Positions 33,782-42,324 of a stretch of 64,000 nt of DNA are shown piece after piece. The stretch spans positions 2,666,001-2,730,000 of the forward strand of contig NZ_CP070969.1 in NCBI RefSeq assembly GCF_017086365.1, read 5' to 3'. The notes beneath the pieces are model-generated. The model saw nothing but the letters and a program-made list of their open reading frames with translations. It did no database searches and had not been told where the DNA came from. Source of the DNA: Paenibacillus tianjinensis (lineage in GTDB: Bacteria; Bacillota; Bacilli; Paenibacillales; Paenibacillaceae). Made by a program: the position numbers and the translations under genes. Position 1 is the stretch's first letter; the number at the start of each line of letters is the position of its first letter.

Positions 33782-34753
33782 ATGGAGCGGACAACAGTTA
33801 GCCAAGAACATGCCGGAGCCCACAGTGACCCGGTAGTGCTGCAGATGAAGGGCGTCAGCAAAATAATCAAAGGAAAGGCCATCGTGAATCAGCTGTCTTT
33901 TGAGATTCGCAAAGGGGAGATTGTGGGGCTGCTTGGTCCAAACGGGGCGGGTAAGACCACTACAATCCGCATGATGACTGGCCTGATTAAGATGACCGAA
34001 GGGGATGTGCTTATTCACGGCCACAGCATCCGCAATGAGTTCAACAAAGCGATTGCCCATATCGGTGCGATTATCGAGAATCCGGAATTTTATGGACATT
34101 TGACAGGTTTGGATAATCTGAAGCAATATCTGCGGATGTGTGACGGGGTTGCTGAATCCCGGATCCGAGAGGTAGTAGAGCTGGTGGGGCTGCAAGGAGC
34201 GATGGATAAGAAGGTAAAAGCGTATTCGCTCGGCATGCGCCAGCGGCTCGGTATCGCCCAGGCGCTGCTGCATTCCCCGAAGCTGCTCATTCTGGATGAG
34301 CCGACCAATGGCCTCGATCCCGCAGGGATCCGGGAAATGCGTGAATATATGCGGAACATCGCAGAGGTGGAGGGGATCTCCATCTTAATCTCCAGCCACA
34401 TGCTGGCCGAGATCGAGCAGATCTGCAACCGGGCAGTAGTCATCCAGAACGGTTCGCTGGTCACGGTAACCCAGCTTGGTGCAGAGGCAAAGACGGAAGG
34501 AGAGGTATCCCTTGCCGTCCGGGTGGATAAGGTTGAGGCAGCGCAGGCCGTAATCCAGGCAATGGATGGGGTGGAATGGACCCGTACTGACGAAATACAG
34601 AAGGAACTCCATATCCGCCTGATTGACCATAAGGTGCCGGAGCTTGTTGCTGCACTCAGCGCAGCTAAGGTCGGCGTATACCGGATAAATGAGAATAAAC
34701 AAAGTCTCGAAGAAGATTTCCTGAAATGGACAGGAGGGAACCGCATTGCGTAA
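33782..34753 (+). CDS. ABC transporter ATP-binding protein (BcrA type)
   Basis: 323 residues, ATG 33782 behind AGGGAGGA. Walker A Gly-Pro-Asn-Gly-Ala-Gly-Lys-Thr-Thr-Thr (about 57-66), signature Tyr-Ser-Leu-Gly-Met-Arg-Gln-Arg, Walker B Leu-Leu-Ile-Leu-Asp-Glu-Pro-Thr, and Ser-Ser-His for the switch. The C-terminal ~80 residues form the accessory domain of drug- or peptide-exporting BcrA-like ATPases. First of five translationally coupled genes; overlaps the permease start by 8 bp. Confidence 0.92.
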   Translation: MERTTVSQEHAGAHSDPVVLQMKGVSKIIKGKAIVNQLSFEIRKGEIVGLLGPNGAGKTTTIRMMTGLIKMTEGDVLIHGHSIRNEFNKAIAHIGAIIENPEFYGHLTGLDNLKQYLRMCDGVAESRIREVVELVGLQGAMDKKVKAYSLGMRQRLGIAQALLHSPKLLILDEPTNGLDPAGIREMREYMRNIAEVEGISILISSHMLAEIEQICNRAVVIQNGSLVTVTQLGAEAKTEGEVSLAVRVDKVEAAQAVIQAMDGVEWTRTDEIQKELHIRLIDHKVPELVAALSAAKVGVYRINENKQSLEEDFLKWTGGNRIA

Positions 34754-35495
34754 ATTTAGTAACCTGGTCCTTAACGAGTGGCTGAAGCTGTTCAAGAAGC
34801 GCTCCTTTTTTGTACCCTATCTGATTCTTGTGTTCTTTCCGCTGGTGCTCGGGTATATTATTCATTCTGTATCACCGGAATCGTTCGCTTCCGCTAAGGA
34901 GTTTACGAAGCAAATGCTGCTGCCGACCGGAATGGGCCAGGTTATGGCTATTTTGGCCATCATCGGTACGGCAGGGATTGTAGCCAAGGAGCATAGTCAG
35001 GGTACAGTTAAATTCTTGCTCATCCGCGCCCGCAGCCGTACTGCAATCCTGGCATCTAAATATGTAACGGTGCTGCTGTATGCATTTAGCCTGACCCTGG
35101 TGGCAGCAGCAGCGATATTCCTCTCAGGAATGCTGTGGTTTAATACCGGTGGCGGAGACACAGGGGTAGCGGATATCCTGCAGTCTTTGCTGTACGGCTT
35201 TGTGTACACATTAGTCTATGTAACGCTTGTCTTTATGCTAGGTGTGCTAACCAACTCTACGGGAGTGACCATCGGGATCGCGATGTTTGCCGTAACTATG
35301 GATAAAATCGTGATTAACCGGGAGTTTTATAAGTATTTTTTGTTCCCTAACCTGGATTTGTCTGCGTACAGCAGCGGAAATAAACCCCCGTTGTCCGGAA
35401 TGACCCTTGGATTCTCGATCACTATGCTTGCTGTGTATATTATTGTATTCCTCCTGGCCGGATTTACCGTCTTCAGACGAAGGGACGTTGCTTGA
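34746..35495 (+). CDS. ABC-2-type transporter permease
   Basis: 249 residues from TTG 34746 behind AGGAGGG. Six hydrophobic segments (BcrB-like ABC-2 layout) and the Lys-Glu-His-Ser-Gln-Gly-Thr-Val cytoplasmic motif typical of the family. Partner of the preceding ATPase. Its stop overlaps the GntR start as ATGA (35492-35495). Confidence 0.88.
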   Translation: MRKFSNLVLNEWLKLFKKRSFFVPYLILVFFPLVLGYIIHSVSPESFASAKEFTKQMLLPTGMGQVMAILAIIGTAGIVAKEHSQGTVKFLLIRARSRTAILASKYVTVLLYAFSLTLVAAAAIFLSGMLWFNTGGGDTGVADILQSLLYGFVYTLVYVTLVFMLGVLTNSTGVTIGIAMFAVTMDKIVINREFYKYFLFPNLDLSAYSSGNKPPLSGMTLGFSITMLAVYIIVFLLAGFTVFRRRDVA

Positions 35496-35869
35496 TGACG
35501 ATTGAATTTGACAACAACCAGCCGATTTATTTACAGATCATGAACTACCTCAAGGGTGAGATCATCACAGGCAAGCTGAAGCCCGGTGACAAAATCCCTT
35601 CGGTGCGCGAACTGGCGGCAGAACTGCAGATTAATCCAAACACGGTGCAAAGAACCTTTCAGGAACTGGAGCGTGAAGAGATTGTGGAGACGCGGCGCGG
35701 CATGGGCAGATATGTAACCGGGAAGGAAGATACGATTATGAACATCAAAAGAGAAATGGCCCAAGATATTCTCGACCGCTTCATCCGCGGAATGCAGGAG
35801 CTTGGCTTTGAGAGTGAAGAAATTGTAAAGGCTGTGGAGGAGAATATTGCAGCGAAAGACAGAAAGTAG
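35492..35869 (+). CDS. YtrA-subfamily GntR transcriptional regulator
   Basis: 125 residues. N-terminal GntR winged helix: Pro-Ile-Tyr-Leu-Gln-Ile-Met ... Ile-Pro-Ser-Val-Arg-Glu-Leu-Ala ... Ile-Asn-Pro-Asn-Thr-Val-Gln-Arg-Thr. Only a short C-terminal tail follows, as in YtrA, the repressor of the Bacillus ytr ABC operon induced by cell-wall antibiotics. Coupled by ATGA to the upstream permease and followed by a second ABC pair, so it likely controls the whole operon in response to envelope stress (inference). Confidence 0.92.
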   Translation: MMTIEFDNNQPIYLQIMNYLKGEIITGKLKPGDKIPSVRELAAELQINPNTVQRTFQELEREEIVETRRGMGRYVTGKEDTIMNIKREMAQDILDRFIRGMQELGFESEEIVKAVEENIAAKDRK

Positions 35870-35881
35870 GGGGATATAAGG

Positions 35882-36583
35882 GTGGACAGGATACTCAAGG
35901 TAGAGCAGGTTTCGAAAAAATACGGCTCCAAACAGGCGCTGCACAATGTCACTTTTGAACTCGGCGCCGGTAAAATTATTGGACTGCTTGGCAGCAACGG
36001 CAGCGGAAAAAGTACTCTGATGAAGCTGATTGCCGGACTCGCACAGCCGGGCTCCGGCAGTATTTCCGTGCTGGGAACTCCGGCAGGCGCCGAGAGCAAA
36101 TCACTGGTCTCCTTCATGCCGGATCAGCCGCTGACGGAGGACTGGATGAAGGTGGGGGATGCGCTCAGGTTCATGGAGGATTTTTATCCTGATTTTGATC
36201 CGGCCAAAGCCCGCCGCATGCTTGAGTTTATGAAGCTGAACGAGAAGGATAAAGTACGGGCACTATCCAAAGGGATGAATGAACGCCTTCAGCTTACCCT
36301 GGCGCTCTCGCGTAAGGCCAGACTGTATTTGCTGGATGAGCCGATTGGCGGAGTGGACCCGGTTGCCCGGACGAAAATACTGAATGCTTTGATGGAATTT
36401 TATGAAGAGGACAGCACGATTCTGCTCTCCACCCATCTCGTGTCGGATATTGAACGGATCTTTGATGAGGTGATTTTTATTAAAGAAGGGGAACTCGTCT
36501 TGCATAGTGATGTAGAGGAACTGCGGCTGCAGCGGGGAAAAAGTATCGATGAGCTGTTCAGAGAGGTGTATGCGGAATGCTGA
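35882..36583 (+). CDS. ABC transporter ATP-binding protein (YtrB/YtrE-like)
   Basis: 233 residues from GTG 35882, 12 bp after the regulator. Walker A Gly-Ser-Asn-Gly-Ser-Gly-Lys-Ser-Thr; divergent signature Leu-Ser-Lys-Gly-Met-Asn-Glu-Arg; Walker B Leu-Tyr-Leu-Leu-Asp-Glu-Pro; Ser-Thr-His switch. The LSKGM signature and Pro-Ile-Gly-Gly-Val-Asp-Pro are usual for YtrB-type ATPases next to YtrA regulators. Overlaps the permease start by 7 bp. Confidence 0.92.
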   Translation: MDRILKVEQVSKKYGSKQALHNVTFELGAGKIIGLLGSNGSGKSTLMKLIAGLAQPGSGSISVLGTPAGAESKSLVSFMPDQPLTEDWMKVGDALRFMEDFYPDFDPAKARRMLEFMKLNEKDKVRALSKGMNERLQLTLALSRKARLYLLDEPIGGVDPVARTKILNALMEFYEEDSTILLSTHLVSDIERIFDEVIFIKEGELVLHSDVEELRLQRGKSIDELFREVYAEC

Positions 36584-37308
36584 AGCTGATTCGTTATGAT
36601 TTTAGACGCAGCCGTGACCGGATTCTCGCAGCATTTGTCATTATGATTCTAATTCATACCGGGATTTGGGTCTCCTCAGGCACAACGAGCAATGAGGTCA
36701 TATCGGGGCATCTGCTTACTTATTTTTCGATAGGGGTCGTATTCCTCTTCATTACGGTGATTAATTATAACCGCAATCTGAAATCCTATACGCGCAGGCT
36801 GCTTCCTGTAAATACCGTGTATACCGTCCTGTCACCACTTCTTCAATTCTGGATGCTGCTGCTGACTCTTATGTTTATAGGACTGATCCACCTGGGGTTA
36901 TATGTCCTGTTTTATTCAGCAGATTTCTTGCCGGGGAATTTCTGGACGGTTGCCTGGCGAAGCGCGCTGCAGTGTATATGGTCTGCCGGATTCGTCCTAC
37001 TCATGATTATGTTTGCCTGTACTGTTGCGAGAAGTCTTAAGGTTAGAGGGAAGATATGGATCGGGATTGCTGTGCTGGTGGTGCTTCAAAACGGGGTGGC
37101 CTATCTGGAGCAGCTTCTGTTCAAAAGCTATTTTTTAGGCATCGATAACGCGTTCCGGTTCGAGGTACACAAAGCTTCCGATGTTCCCAGTGGACTGAAG
37201 CTGAACTACGTAGGATCTAATGTGTGGCCGGTTATATTTGAAGTAGCGATAGCAGGGTTATTAATCTATGCTACAACCGTACTTGTGAAAAGAAGAACAG
37301 ATTTGTAG
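36577..37308 (+). CDS. ABC transporter permease, YtrA operon
   Basis: 243 residues, ATG 36577 inside the end of the ATPase gene. Six hydrophobic segments, N-terminal Leu-Ile-Arg-Tyr-Asp-Phe-Arg-Arg common to these permeases. Likely forms an export or sensing complex with the preceding ATPase. Last gene of the operon; terminator 20 bp downstream. Confidence 0.85.
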   Translation: MLKLIRYDFRRSRDRILAAFVIMILIHTGIWVSSGTTSNEVISGHLLTYFSIGVVFLFITVINYNRNLKSYTRRLLPVNTVYTVLSPLLQFWMLLLTLMFIGLIHLGLYVLFYSADFLPGNFWTVAWRSALQCIWSAGFVLLMIMFACTVARSLKVRGKIWIGIAVLVVLQNGVAYLEQLLFKSYFLGIDNAFRFEVHKASDVPSGLKLNYVGSNVWPVIFEVAIAGLLIYATTVLVKRRTDL

Positions 37309-37327
37309 GCGGCGGGTTTCAAAATGA

Positions 37328-37366
37328 CGAAAGCAGAGCTGTTCCGCAGCTTTGCTTTCGTTTTTG
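37328..37366 (+). terminator. Terminator of the YtrA-type ABC operon
   Basis: CGAAAGCA (37328-37335) pairs with TGCTTTCG (37353-37360), with an inner GCTG/CAGC stem, followed by TTTTTG. Confidence 0.85.
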
Positions 37367-37430
37367 CGCAAAAAAAAGATTCCCGGGACGGGAGATCTCC
37401 TATACTTATAATTGCGGATACAACCGCCGC

Positions 37431-37805
37431 TTATTGAGCCTTGCGTGTATTTGTCCAAAGCTCTAGCTCGCGCAGCAGCAGTTCCTCTTCTTCTTCATTA
37501 AGGACAAGTCTAACCCCGTATTGGAACTGACCAATACCGAACATCCAGCCCCAGCGTACACTGCCTTCAAACTGCAGATTCACGTCTGTTAAGCGGAAAT
37601 GTATAATCAGCTTCGTATCCCCTGAAGTAAAGCGGAGGTTCAGTGAAGTGCGTACTTTACAGCCGGAACGGCTAAGATCAAGCAGCACACCTTCTGTTAA
37701 TTTCCCGGCTCCCGGTCCGGAATTACCCGCTGGAACTTCTAGCCAGCATTCGATCGGCTGGTTCATTACATATCGGAACGGTTCTTTTCTGCTGGAGTCG
37801 TCCAT
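37431..37805 (-). CDS. PilZ-domain protein (c-di-GMP-binding type)
   Basis: 124 residues, ATG 37805 with GGAGG upstream. Pattern Leu-Asp-Leu-Ser-Arg-Ser-Gly-Cys-Lys-Val and Phe-Glu-Gly-Ser-Val-Arg-Trp. The N-terminus Glu-Pro-Phe-Arg-Tyr matches the paralogue at 20809-21186, so the pair form a subfamily. The Arg-rich switch before the barrel is degenerate. A diguanylate-cyclase gene lies 1.3 kb away (39083), consistent with c-di-GMP signalling. Confidence 0.82.
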   Translation of the reverse strand: MDDSSRKEPFRYVMNQPIECWLEVPAGNSGPGAGKLTEGVLLDLSRSGCKVRTSLNLRFTSGDTKLIIHFRLTDVNLQFEGSVRWGWMFGIGQFQYGVRLVLNEEEEELLLRELELWTNTRKAQ

Positions 37806-37928
37806 CGTTTACCTCCGCTAGTTTTTTTGCTATTATATCGAAATGACAGAATGAGAACAATCTACTAAAGTGCTATTTTAATAGAAAATATTTTATTTAT
37901 TCAGTCAGCGAAATAAAGGAGCTCGATC

Positions 37929-38534
37929 ATGTATCAATACGACAATGAAACCTTTCTAGATCATAATTTTGATTATGCAGCTTTGCAGGACGGTGAACTG
38001 AACGGCTGTACCTTTGAACGCTGCTCCTTTAAAGGGGCTTCAATGGAAGAAATGACCTCAACCGGCTGCCGGTTCGCAGATTGTGACTTTAGCGGGGCAC
38101 AGCTGAATGCATCTATACATAAAGGAGCAGCATTTACCAACTGCAAGTTTACAGGGGCGAATCTGTTCGTGTCTAAATTCGAGGATTGCAAGATGGTGGG
38201 CTCTGATTTCTCGAACGCCGCGATGGACGGAATTACACTGGCTGGGGGAGACTGGTCATATACCAATCTCAGACATGTCAATCTGGCCCGGCAGGATCTG
38301 CGGGGGATCCGGTTCCTGGAAGCCGATATGCTGGGCTGCAATTTGCAGAAGTGTAATCTGCGGGGTGCTGATTTAAGCCGTGTACGGCTGACCCAGTGTA
38401 AGCTTGCGGGTGCGGATCTGCGCGATGCCAAGCTGGATGGAATCGATCTGAAAAGTCTGGATTTAAAAGGTGTGCGGATAGATGTGGAGCAGGCTGTGCT
38501 GCTGGCCCGTTCTTTAGGTGCAAAGGTAGACTAA
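37929..38534 (+). CDS. Pentapeptide-repeat protein
   Basis: 201 residues, ATG 37929 behind AAAGGAGCTC. About 28 consecutive A(D/N)LXX-type five-residue units with central Leu/Phe and preceding Ala/Cys (Cys-Thr-Phe-Glu-Arg, Cys-Ser-Phe-Lys-Gly, Ala-Asp-Leu-Arg-Asp), predicting a right-handed quadrilateral beta helix. The size and Cys-Xaa-Phe bias resemble Qnr/McbG-like proteins that can mimic DNA and protect gyrase, but many such proteins have no known target. Single gene with a terminator. Confidence 0.9.
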   Translation: MYQYDNETFLDHNFDYAALQDGELNGCTFERCSFKGASMEEMTSTGCRFADCDFSGAQLNASIHKGAAFTNCKFTGANLFVSKFEDCKMVGSDFSNAAMDGITLAGGDWSYTNLRHVNLARQDLRGIRFLEADMLGCNLQKCNLRGADLSRVRLTQCKLAGADLRDAKLDGIDLKSLDLKGVRIDVEQAVLLARSLGAKVD

Positions 38535-38546
38535 GCGAAATGTAAA

Positions 38547-38590
38547 AGCAGCTCCGCTCTTTTAATGAAGAGAACGGAGCTGCTTTTTTA
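38547..38590 (+). terminator. Terminator of the pentapeptide-repeat gene
   Basis: AGCAGCTCCG (38547-38556) pairs with CGGAGCTGCT (38575-38584), inner TCTT/AAGA, then TTTTTT. Confidence 0.9.
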
Positions 38591-38595
38591 TTGCC

Positions 38596-38880
38596 TTACA
38601 GTTTGTATAGAGAAGCCATGCAGTCAACAAACATTTTGTTATATTCGGAACGGGTAAGGTCATGAGTGGAGGCAATGTCGCGGCCGAGGAATTCAAACCA
38701 CGTTATTTCTGTGCCATCTTTTTTGTAGACGAACTTCTCATGCCGGATGGAGAACGTATCATTCTCAAAAGAAGGAACCTGCTCATATTTGAGTTCAGTA
38801 CCCAGTTTCTCGGATACAAGCGTCGCTAGAAGGATAAGCATTTTAAAGGGGTCATCATACATTTCAAATTGTTCTGTCAT
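38596..38880 (-). CDS. Small hypothetical protein
   Basis: 94 residues, ATG 38880 behind AAGGAGTGG. No signal peptide or membrane helix. Two long helices flank a beta hairpin with Phe-Ser-Ile-Arg-His-Glu-Lys-Phe-Val-Tyr and Trp-Phe-Glu-Phe-Leu-Gly-Arg. No family recognised. Divergent from the GGDEF gene. Confidence 0.65.
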   Translation of the reverse strand: MTEQFEMYDDPFKMLILLATLVSEKLGTELKYEQVPSFENDTFSIRHEKFVYKKDGTEITWFEFLGRDIASTHDLTRSEYNKMFVDCMASLYKL

Positions 38881-39082
38881 CAACGTCCACTCCTTAATTT
38901 GGCATGTGCTGCTGAGCAGAGTATACTATATCGTTCTAATGTAAGCACTATCATCTGGAGAAGTCAGTACAATTTTGATACAACATGTGAGCTTAATCAA
39001 GAAAGTACATATGGCATGCTTATCATTCAGATATATTTAACCGATATAAAAAAATATCGACTATTTTCGACAAGGGGAATGA

Positions 39083-40720
39083 ATGTGTATGTCGTTTAAC
39101 CTGCGGACTCTATTTTCCAGCGCCTTTGCCGTAATTATCATTCTGCTCACTGCACTGCTGATTTTTGTGATCGGCAGCCAGTCGACGAAATCAGTGGAGA
39201 AAAGTATTGGAGGTTCACTGGCGGAAGAAGCTTATCAAATGGCTGAGAAGCTGGACCACTTCATGTGGTCCCGTTCAGGGGAAGTGGAAGTGTTGAGTAA
39301 GCTGAATGCTTTTCAGCAGCCATATGACAATGCGGAAATCAGCGGTTTGCTGAATCAGCTGAAGAGCAGTCTGCCCGTATTCACATGGGTGGGTTTTCTC
39401 GATCCTGCCGGAAATGTACTTGCGTCAACGGATAATATTCTATTAGCTCAAAATATAAGTCAGAGACCCGTGTTTCAGGAAGGGATTAAAGGATTGTTTA
39501 TTGGAGATGTGCATGATGCCGTTCTGTTGTCCAAGCTGTTGCCGAATCCGGGCGGTGAAGATTTGCAGTTCGTGGATGTCAGTGTCCCAATTTACAGTAA
39601 ACAGGGGCAAGTCACTGGTGTGCTGGCGGCGCATCTCAGCTGGGAATGGTCACGTGAGGTGGAGAAGTCCATCCTCGCCCCGCTGAAAGATCGTATGACC
39701 GGTGTCGAGGTGCTGGTGATCAGCCAAAAAGATGACACAGTCCTGCTGGGACCGGACAGACTGGTCGGCCAAAAAATGACGGATGAAGCGCTCCGGAAAG
39801 CGCGGAATGGTGAAAACTCATGGACAGTGGAAAAGGAGAAGGGCAAAGATTCTTATCTGACCGGTTATGCTTACGGAGACGGGTATCTGAATTACCCGGG
39901 TTTGGGCTGGTCCGTAATTATCCGTCAGCCGGCAGAGATCGCCTTCGCTTCTGTCCATCAGCTTGAACGGTTCATCATCCTAAGCGGAATGGCGGCTGCT
40001 GTGATCTTCGGCATTCTTGGCTGGTTCCTTGCAGGCTGGATTGCACGCCCGCTAAATGCTATTACGTATACAGCTGATTTGCTCAGCTCCGGTACTGATG
40101 CAGAGATTCCATCCTCTTCGCTTATCAAAGATGTAGCTGTACTGTCAGCCTCCCTAAGGAATCTTGTAGGCAATCTGACTAAAACTGAAAGCAAGCTCAA
40201 TTATATGTCTGATATGGCGCTGCATGATTCCCTCACCGGCTTGCCGAACCGGGCAGCGCTTGAAGAATTTTTGGCTCATGCTGTTAACAAGGCGCAGCAA
40301 ACCCGGTCAACGCTAAGCTTTCTTTATTTAGATCTGGACGGATTCAAGAAAGTGAATGATACGTACGGGCATGCAGCCGGAGATGCCCTGCTGCAGCAAG
40401 TTGCCGTGCGGCTGCTGGACTGCACCCGCGAGCATGAGATTGTCGCCCGCATAGGGGGAGATGAGTTTGTCATCATCCTTCATACTTCAGCGGCAAGACC
40501 AATGTACGAAGCCGAAATCGTTGCAGCGCGGATTATCAGCAAAATTAATCTTCCGGTTATGATCGGAGGCCACAGTCTTCATGTCGGCTGCAGTGTCGGT
40601 GCAGCGGTGTGGACGCCAGATGGGGCGGATACCAGTGAAACGATGCGGCTTGCCGACGAGGCGCTGTATATTTCTAAACGCAGCGGCAAGAACCGCATTA
40701 CATTTGAGGCTGCCAGCTAA
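39083..40720 (+). CDS. Membrane diguanylate cyclase with extracellular Cache sensor
   Basis: 545 residues, ATG 39083 (or 39089) behind AAGGGG. Helix 1 at ~8-30; extracellular dCache-like domain ~35-290; helix 2 at ~292-315; short HAMP-like stretch beginning Trp-Ile-Ala-Arg-Pro-Leu; GGDEF domain from ~375 with Asp-Ser-Leu-Thr-Gly-Leu-Pro-Asn-Arg and intact Gly-Gly-Asp-Glu-Phe at 458-462. The catalytic loop is intact, so it should make c-di-GMP from two GTP. The product-inhibition site usually Arg-Xaa-Xaa-Asp five residues before GGDEF reads Arg-Glu-His-Glu, so feedback inhibition may be weak. Terminator follows. Confidence 0.93.
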   Translation: MCMSFNLRTLFSSAFAVIIILLTALLIFVIGSQSTKSVEKSIGGSLAEEAYQMAEKLDHFMWSRSGEVEVLSKLNAFQQPYDNAEISGLLNQLKSSLPVFTWVGFLDPAGNVLASTDNILLAQNISQRPVFQEGIKGLFIGDVHDAVLLSKLLPNPGGEDLQFVDVSVPIYSKQGQVTGVLAAHLSWEWSREVEKSILAPLKDRMTGVEVLVISQKDDTVLLGPDRLVGQKMTDEALRKARNGENSWTVEKEKGKDSYLTGYAYGDGYLNYPGLGWSVIIRQPAEIAFASVHQLERFIILSGMAAAVIFGILGWFLAGWIARPLNAITYTADLLSSGTDAEIPSSSLIKDVAVLSASLRNLVGNLTKTESKLNYMSDMALHDSLTGLPNRAALEEFLAHAVNKAQQTRSTLSFLYLDLDGFKKVNDTYGHAAGDALLQQVAVRLLDCTREHEIVARIGGDEFVIILHTSAARPMYEAEIVAARIISKINLPVMIGGHSLHVGCSVGAAVWTPDGADTSETMRLADEALYISKRSGKNRITFEAAS

Positions 40721-40741
40721 GCAGCTGGAGGTACAAAAAAT

Positions 40742-40797
40742 AGCTCTTTTGGAAGGGGACGCCTAAAAACGTCCTGCTGACCAAAAGAGCTTTTTTA
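40742..40797. terminator. Bidirectional terminator (GGDEF gene / small minus-strand gene)
   Basis: AGCTCTTTTGG (40742-40752) pairs with CCAAAAGAGCT (40781-40791), and an inner hairpin extends it. T runs follow on both strands. Confidence 0.85.
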
Positions 40798-40836
40798 TGA
40801 TTAAGGTAGGAAATGTTTTCAGCTTATGTATATCAA

Positions 40837-40962
40837 TTAGTGCACTCTTTTACGTGGATTAGACCACCACTTGATCCAGAGCTTTCCTTCATCATCATGG
40901 AAGAACTTTATTCCTATCCACTTTAGAGGTGTCCAAACCTCTTTGAAATAATATGATGGCAT
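40837..40962 (-). CDS. Small aromatic, basic protein (41 residues)
   Basis: ATG 40962 to TAA 40837, with GGGAGGG 11 bp upstream, a good promoter (41001-41029) and a bidirectional terminator downstream. The 41 residues hold four Trp, four Phe/Tyr near the N-terminus and ten Lys/Arg (Phe-His-Asp-Asp-Glu-Gly-Lys-Leu-Trp-Ile-Lys-Trp-Trp). A single transcript unit of its own makes it a plausible real gene. No family recognised; it could be a small peptide or a regulatory RNA with a fortuitous frame. Confidence 0.55.
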   Translation of the reverse strand: MPSYYFKEVWTPLKWIGIKFFHDDEGKLWIKWWSNPRKRVH

Positions 40963-41000
40963 AGTCTATTAGACCCTCCCGTATAGTTATTTTATACTAT

Positions 41001-41029
41001 ATTTTACGCCAAAATTTACTATTTAACAA
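41001..41029 (-). promoter_or_regulatory. Promoter of the 41-residue gene
   Basis: On the minus strand, TTGTTA (41029-41024), 17-bp spacer, TAAAAT (41006-41001). Confidence 0.55.
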
Positions 41030-41121
41030 TACTAGATCCATAAAATTGAAATTATGTAGTAGGAATCAGCACAAGCCATCTAGCGGAATAAGCATTTAAT
41101 GTAGAGAAAGGATGTGAAAGA

Positions 41122-41922
41122 ATGACAAATGCCGAATTCATATCCAGAATCGTACCCTTTGCAATAGCGGATATGCAGCGCAGCCACATTGCCGCCTCGC
41201 TTACGATCGCACAAGCCGCACAGGAATCCGGATGGGGTAACAGTGGTCTGACGGTGAAAGCCAATAACCTTTTTGGAATAAAAGGAAGCGGTCCGGCAGG
41301 AAGCATTGCCATCCGGACAACCGAATATTTAAACGGTAAACCTTTTCTCGTGACTGCAGCATTTCGCGCATACCATGACTGGGGAGAATCTGTGGCTGAC
41401 CATTCTGCAGTTCTCATCGGGGGGGTCTCCTGGAACCGCGGCCTCTACAGCAGGGTAATCGGCGTTGACGGACAAACAGCCGCCCGCGAGATTGCTGCAG
41501 CCGGGTATGCAACAGATCCGAATTACGCTGCCAAGCTGATCCGAATTATGGATTCCTATAATTTATACCAATTTGATGAAGTGAAGGAGGAGGAAGAGAT
41601 GTCGGCTGAAGATAAACAGAAGCTTGCGAATCTGGAGACGGAAGTAAAGGAACTGCGTGTTCTTCTTGCCGGTCTTACGGTCAGCAGGGATACAATTAAA
41701 ACCGGTGTTCAGGAGCAAGGCCAAGCGATAAAGAATGTAACAGAACGCCTTACCGCTATTGAGGGCCGCACTGTGATGAATGTTCCGGCTTGGGCAGAGC
41801 CCGCGGTCAACGCGGCTGTGGCTGCCGGGCTGCTGGATACACCTGCCGGCGGAAGCTATGACTTTTACCGTTTGCTCACGGTACTAAATAGGGCGGGCTT
41901 GCTGGTGACGGGGGGGAAATGA
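41122..41922 (+). CDS. Glucosaminidase-domain peptidoglycan hydrolase (endolysin-like)
   Basis: 266 residues, ATG 41122 behind AAAGGATG. No signal peptide. Residues 3-150 are a PF01832 glucosaminidase: Thr-Ile-Ala-Gln-Ala-Ala-Gln-Glu-Ser-Gly-Trp-Gly with the catalytic Glu, Asn-Asn-Leu-Phe-Gly-Ile-Lys-Gly and the Ala-Phe-Arg-Ala-Tyr motif. Then a Glu-rich coiled-coil segment (~155-215) and a short C-terminal helical domain. Absence of a secretion signal and the holin-like gene 1 bp downstream form a phage-type lysis pair; prophage structural genes are absent. Confidence 0.9.
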   Translation: MTNAEFISRIVPFAIADMQRSHIAASLTIAQAAQESGWGNSGLTVKANNLFGIKGSGPAGSIAIRTTEYLNGKPFLVTAAFRAYHDWGESVADHSAVLIGGVSWNRGLYSRVIGVDGQTAAREIAAAGYATDPNYAAKLIRIMDSYNLYQFDEVKEEEEMSAEDKQKLANLETEVKELRVLLAGLTVSRDTIKTGVQEQGQAIKNVTERLTAIEGRTVMNVPAWAEPAVNAAVAAGLLDTPAGGSYDFYRLLTVLNRAGLLVTGGK

Positions 41923-41923
41923 G

Positions 41924-42205
41924 ATGGACAATGAGGCGCTTAATAATGTGCTTGCTTTCGCCTCGGTATTAGCGGTGTTTGTTATGGCGCTTGTGCAGCT
42001 GGTAAAGAACAGTGTGAACATTCCTCGTAATCTTGTTCCTGCCGTAGGGCTGGCAATCGGTTTATTTGTCGGCGCGGTCGCCTACCCTTTTACGGATATG
42101 ACACTTGTTCTCCGCCTGTGGGCAGGCGGACTGGCCGGTTTGTCGGCCACTGGACTGTTTGAACTGGCCTTTAACAAAAGAGACGGATCGACCAAAGACA
42201 AATAA
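41924..42205 (+). CDS. Holin-like membrane protein
   Basis: 93 residues, ATG 41924 right after the lysin stop, behind GGGGGGGAAATGAG. Three hydrophobic segments (~9-29, 37-57, 60-80), a Val-Asn-Ile-Pro-Arg-Asn-Leu-Val-Pro loop and a charged Lys-rich tail, as in small phage holins of the A118 type. Probably lets the upstream lysin reach the wall. Whether used for cell lysis or export in sporulation is unknown. Confidence 0.75.
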   Translation: MDNEALNNVLAFASVLAVFVMALVQLVKNSVNIPRNLVPAVGLAIGLFVGAVAYPFTDMTLVLRLWAGGLAGLSATGLFELAFNKRDGSTKDK

Positions 42206-42324
42206 CATGACATGAATTGCATGCTCATTATATTTATGCTTATGCCTGCTGGCGATCTGAACAAGCAATCTGCAAATGAGACCATACGATAAGGTATGCA
42301 GTAAAGGAAGGGGGTGCTTTATAT

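Noticed and set aside
41122..42205. A prophage
   Set aside because: Only lysin- and holin-like genes are present; there are no integrase, capsid, tail or terminase genes nearby and no att repeats.
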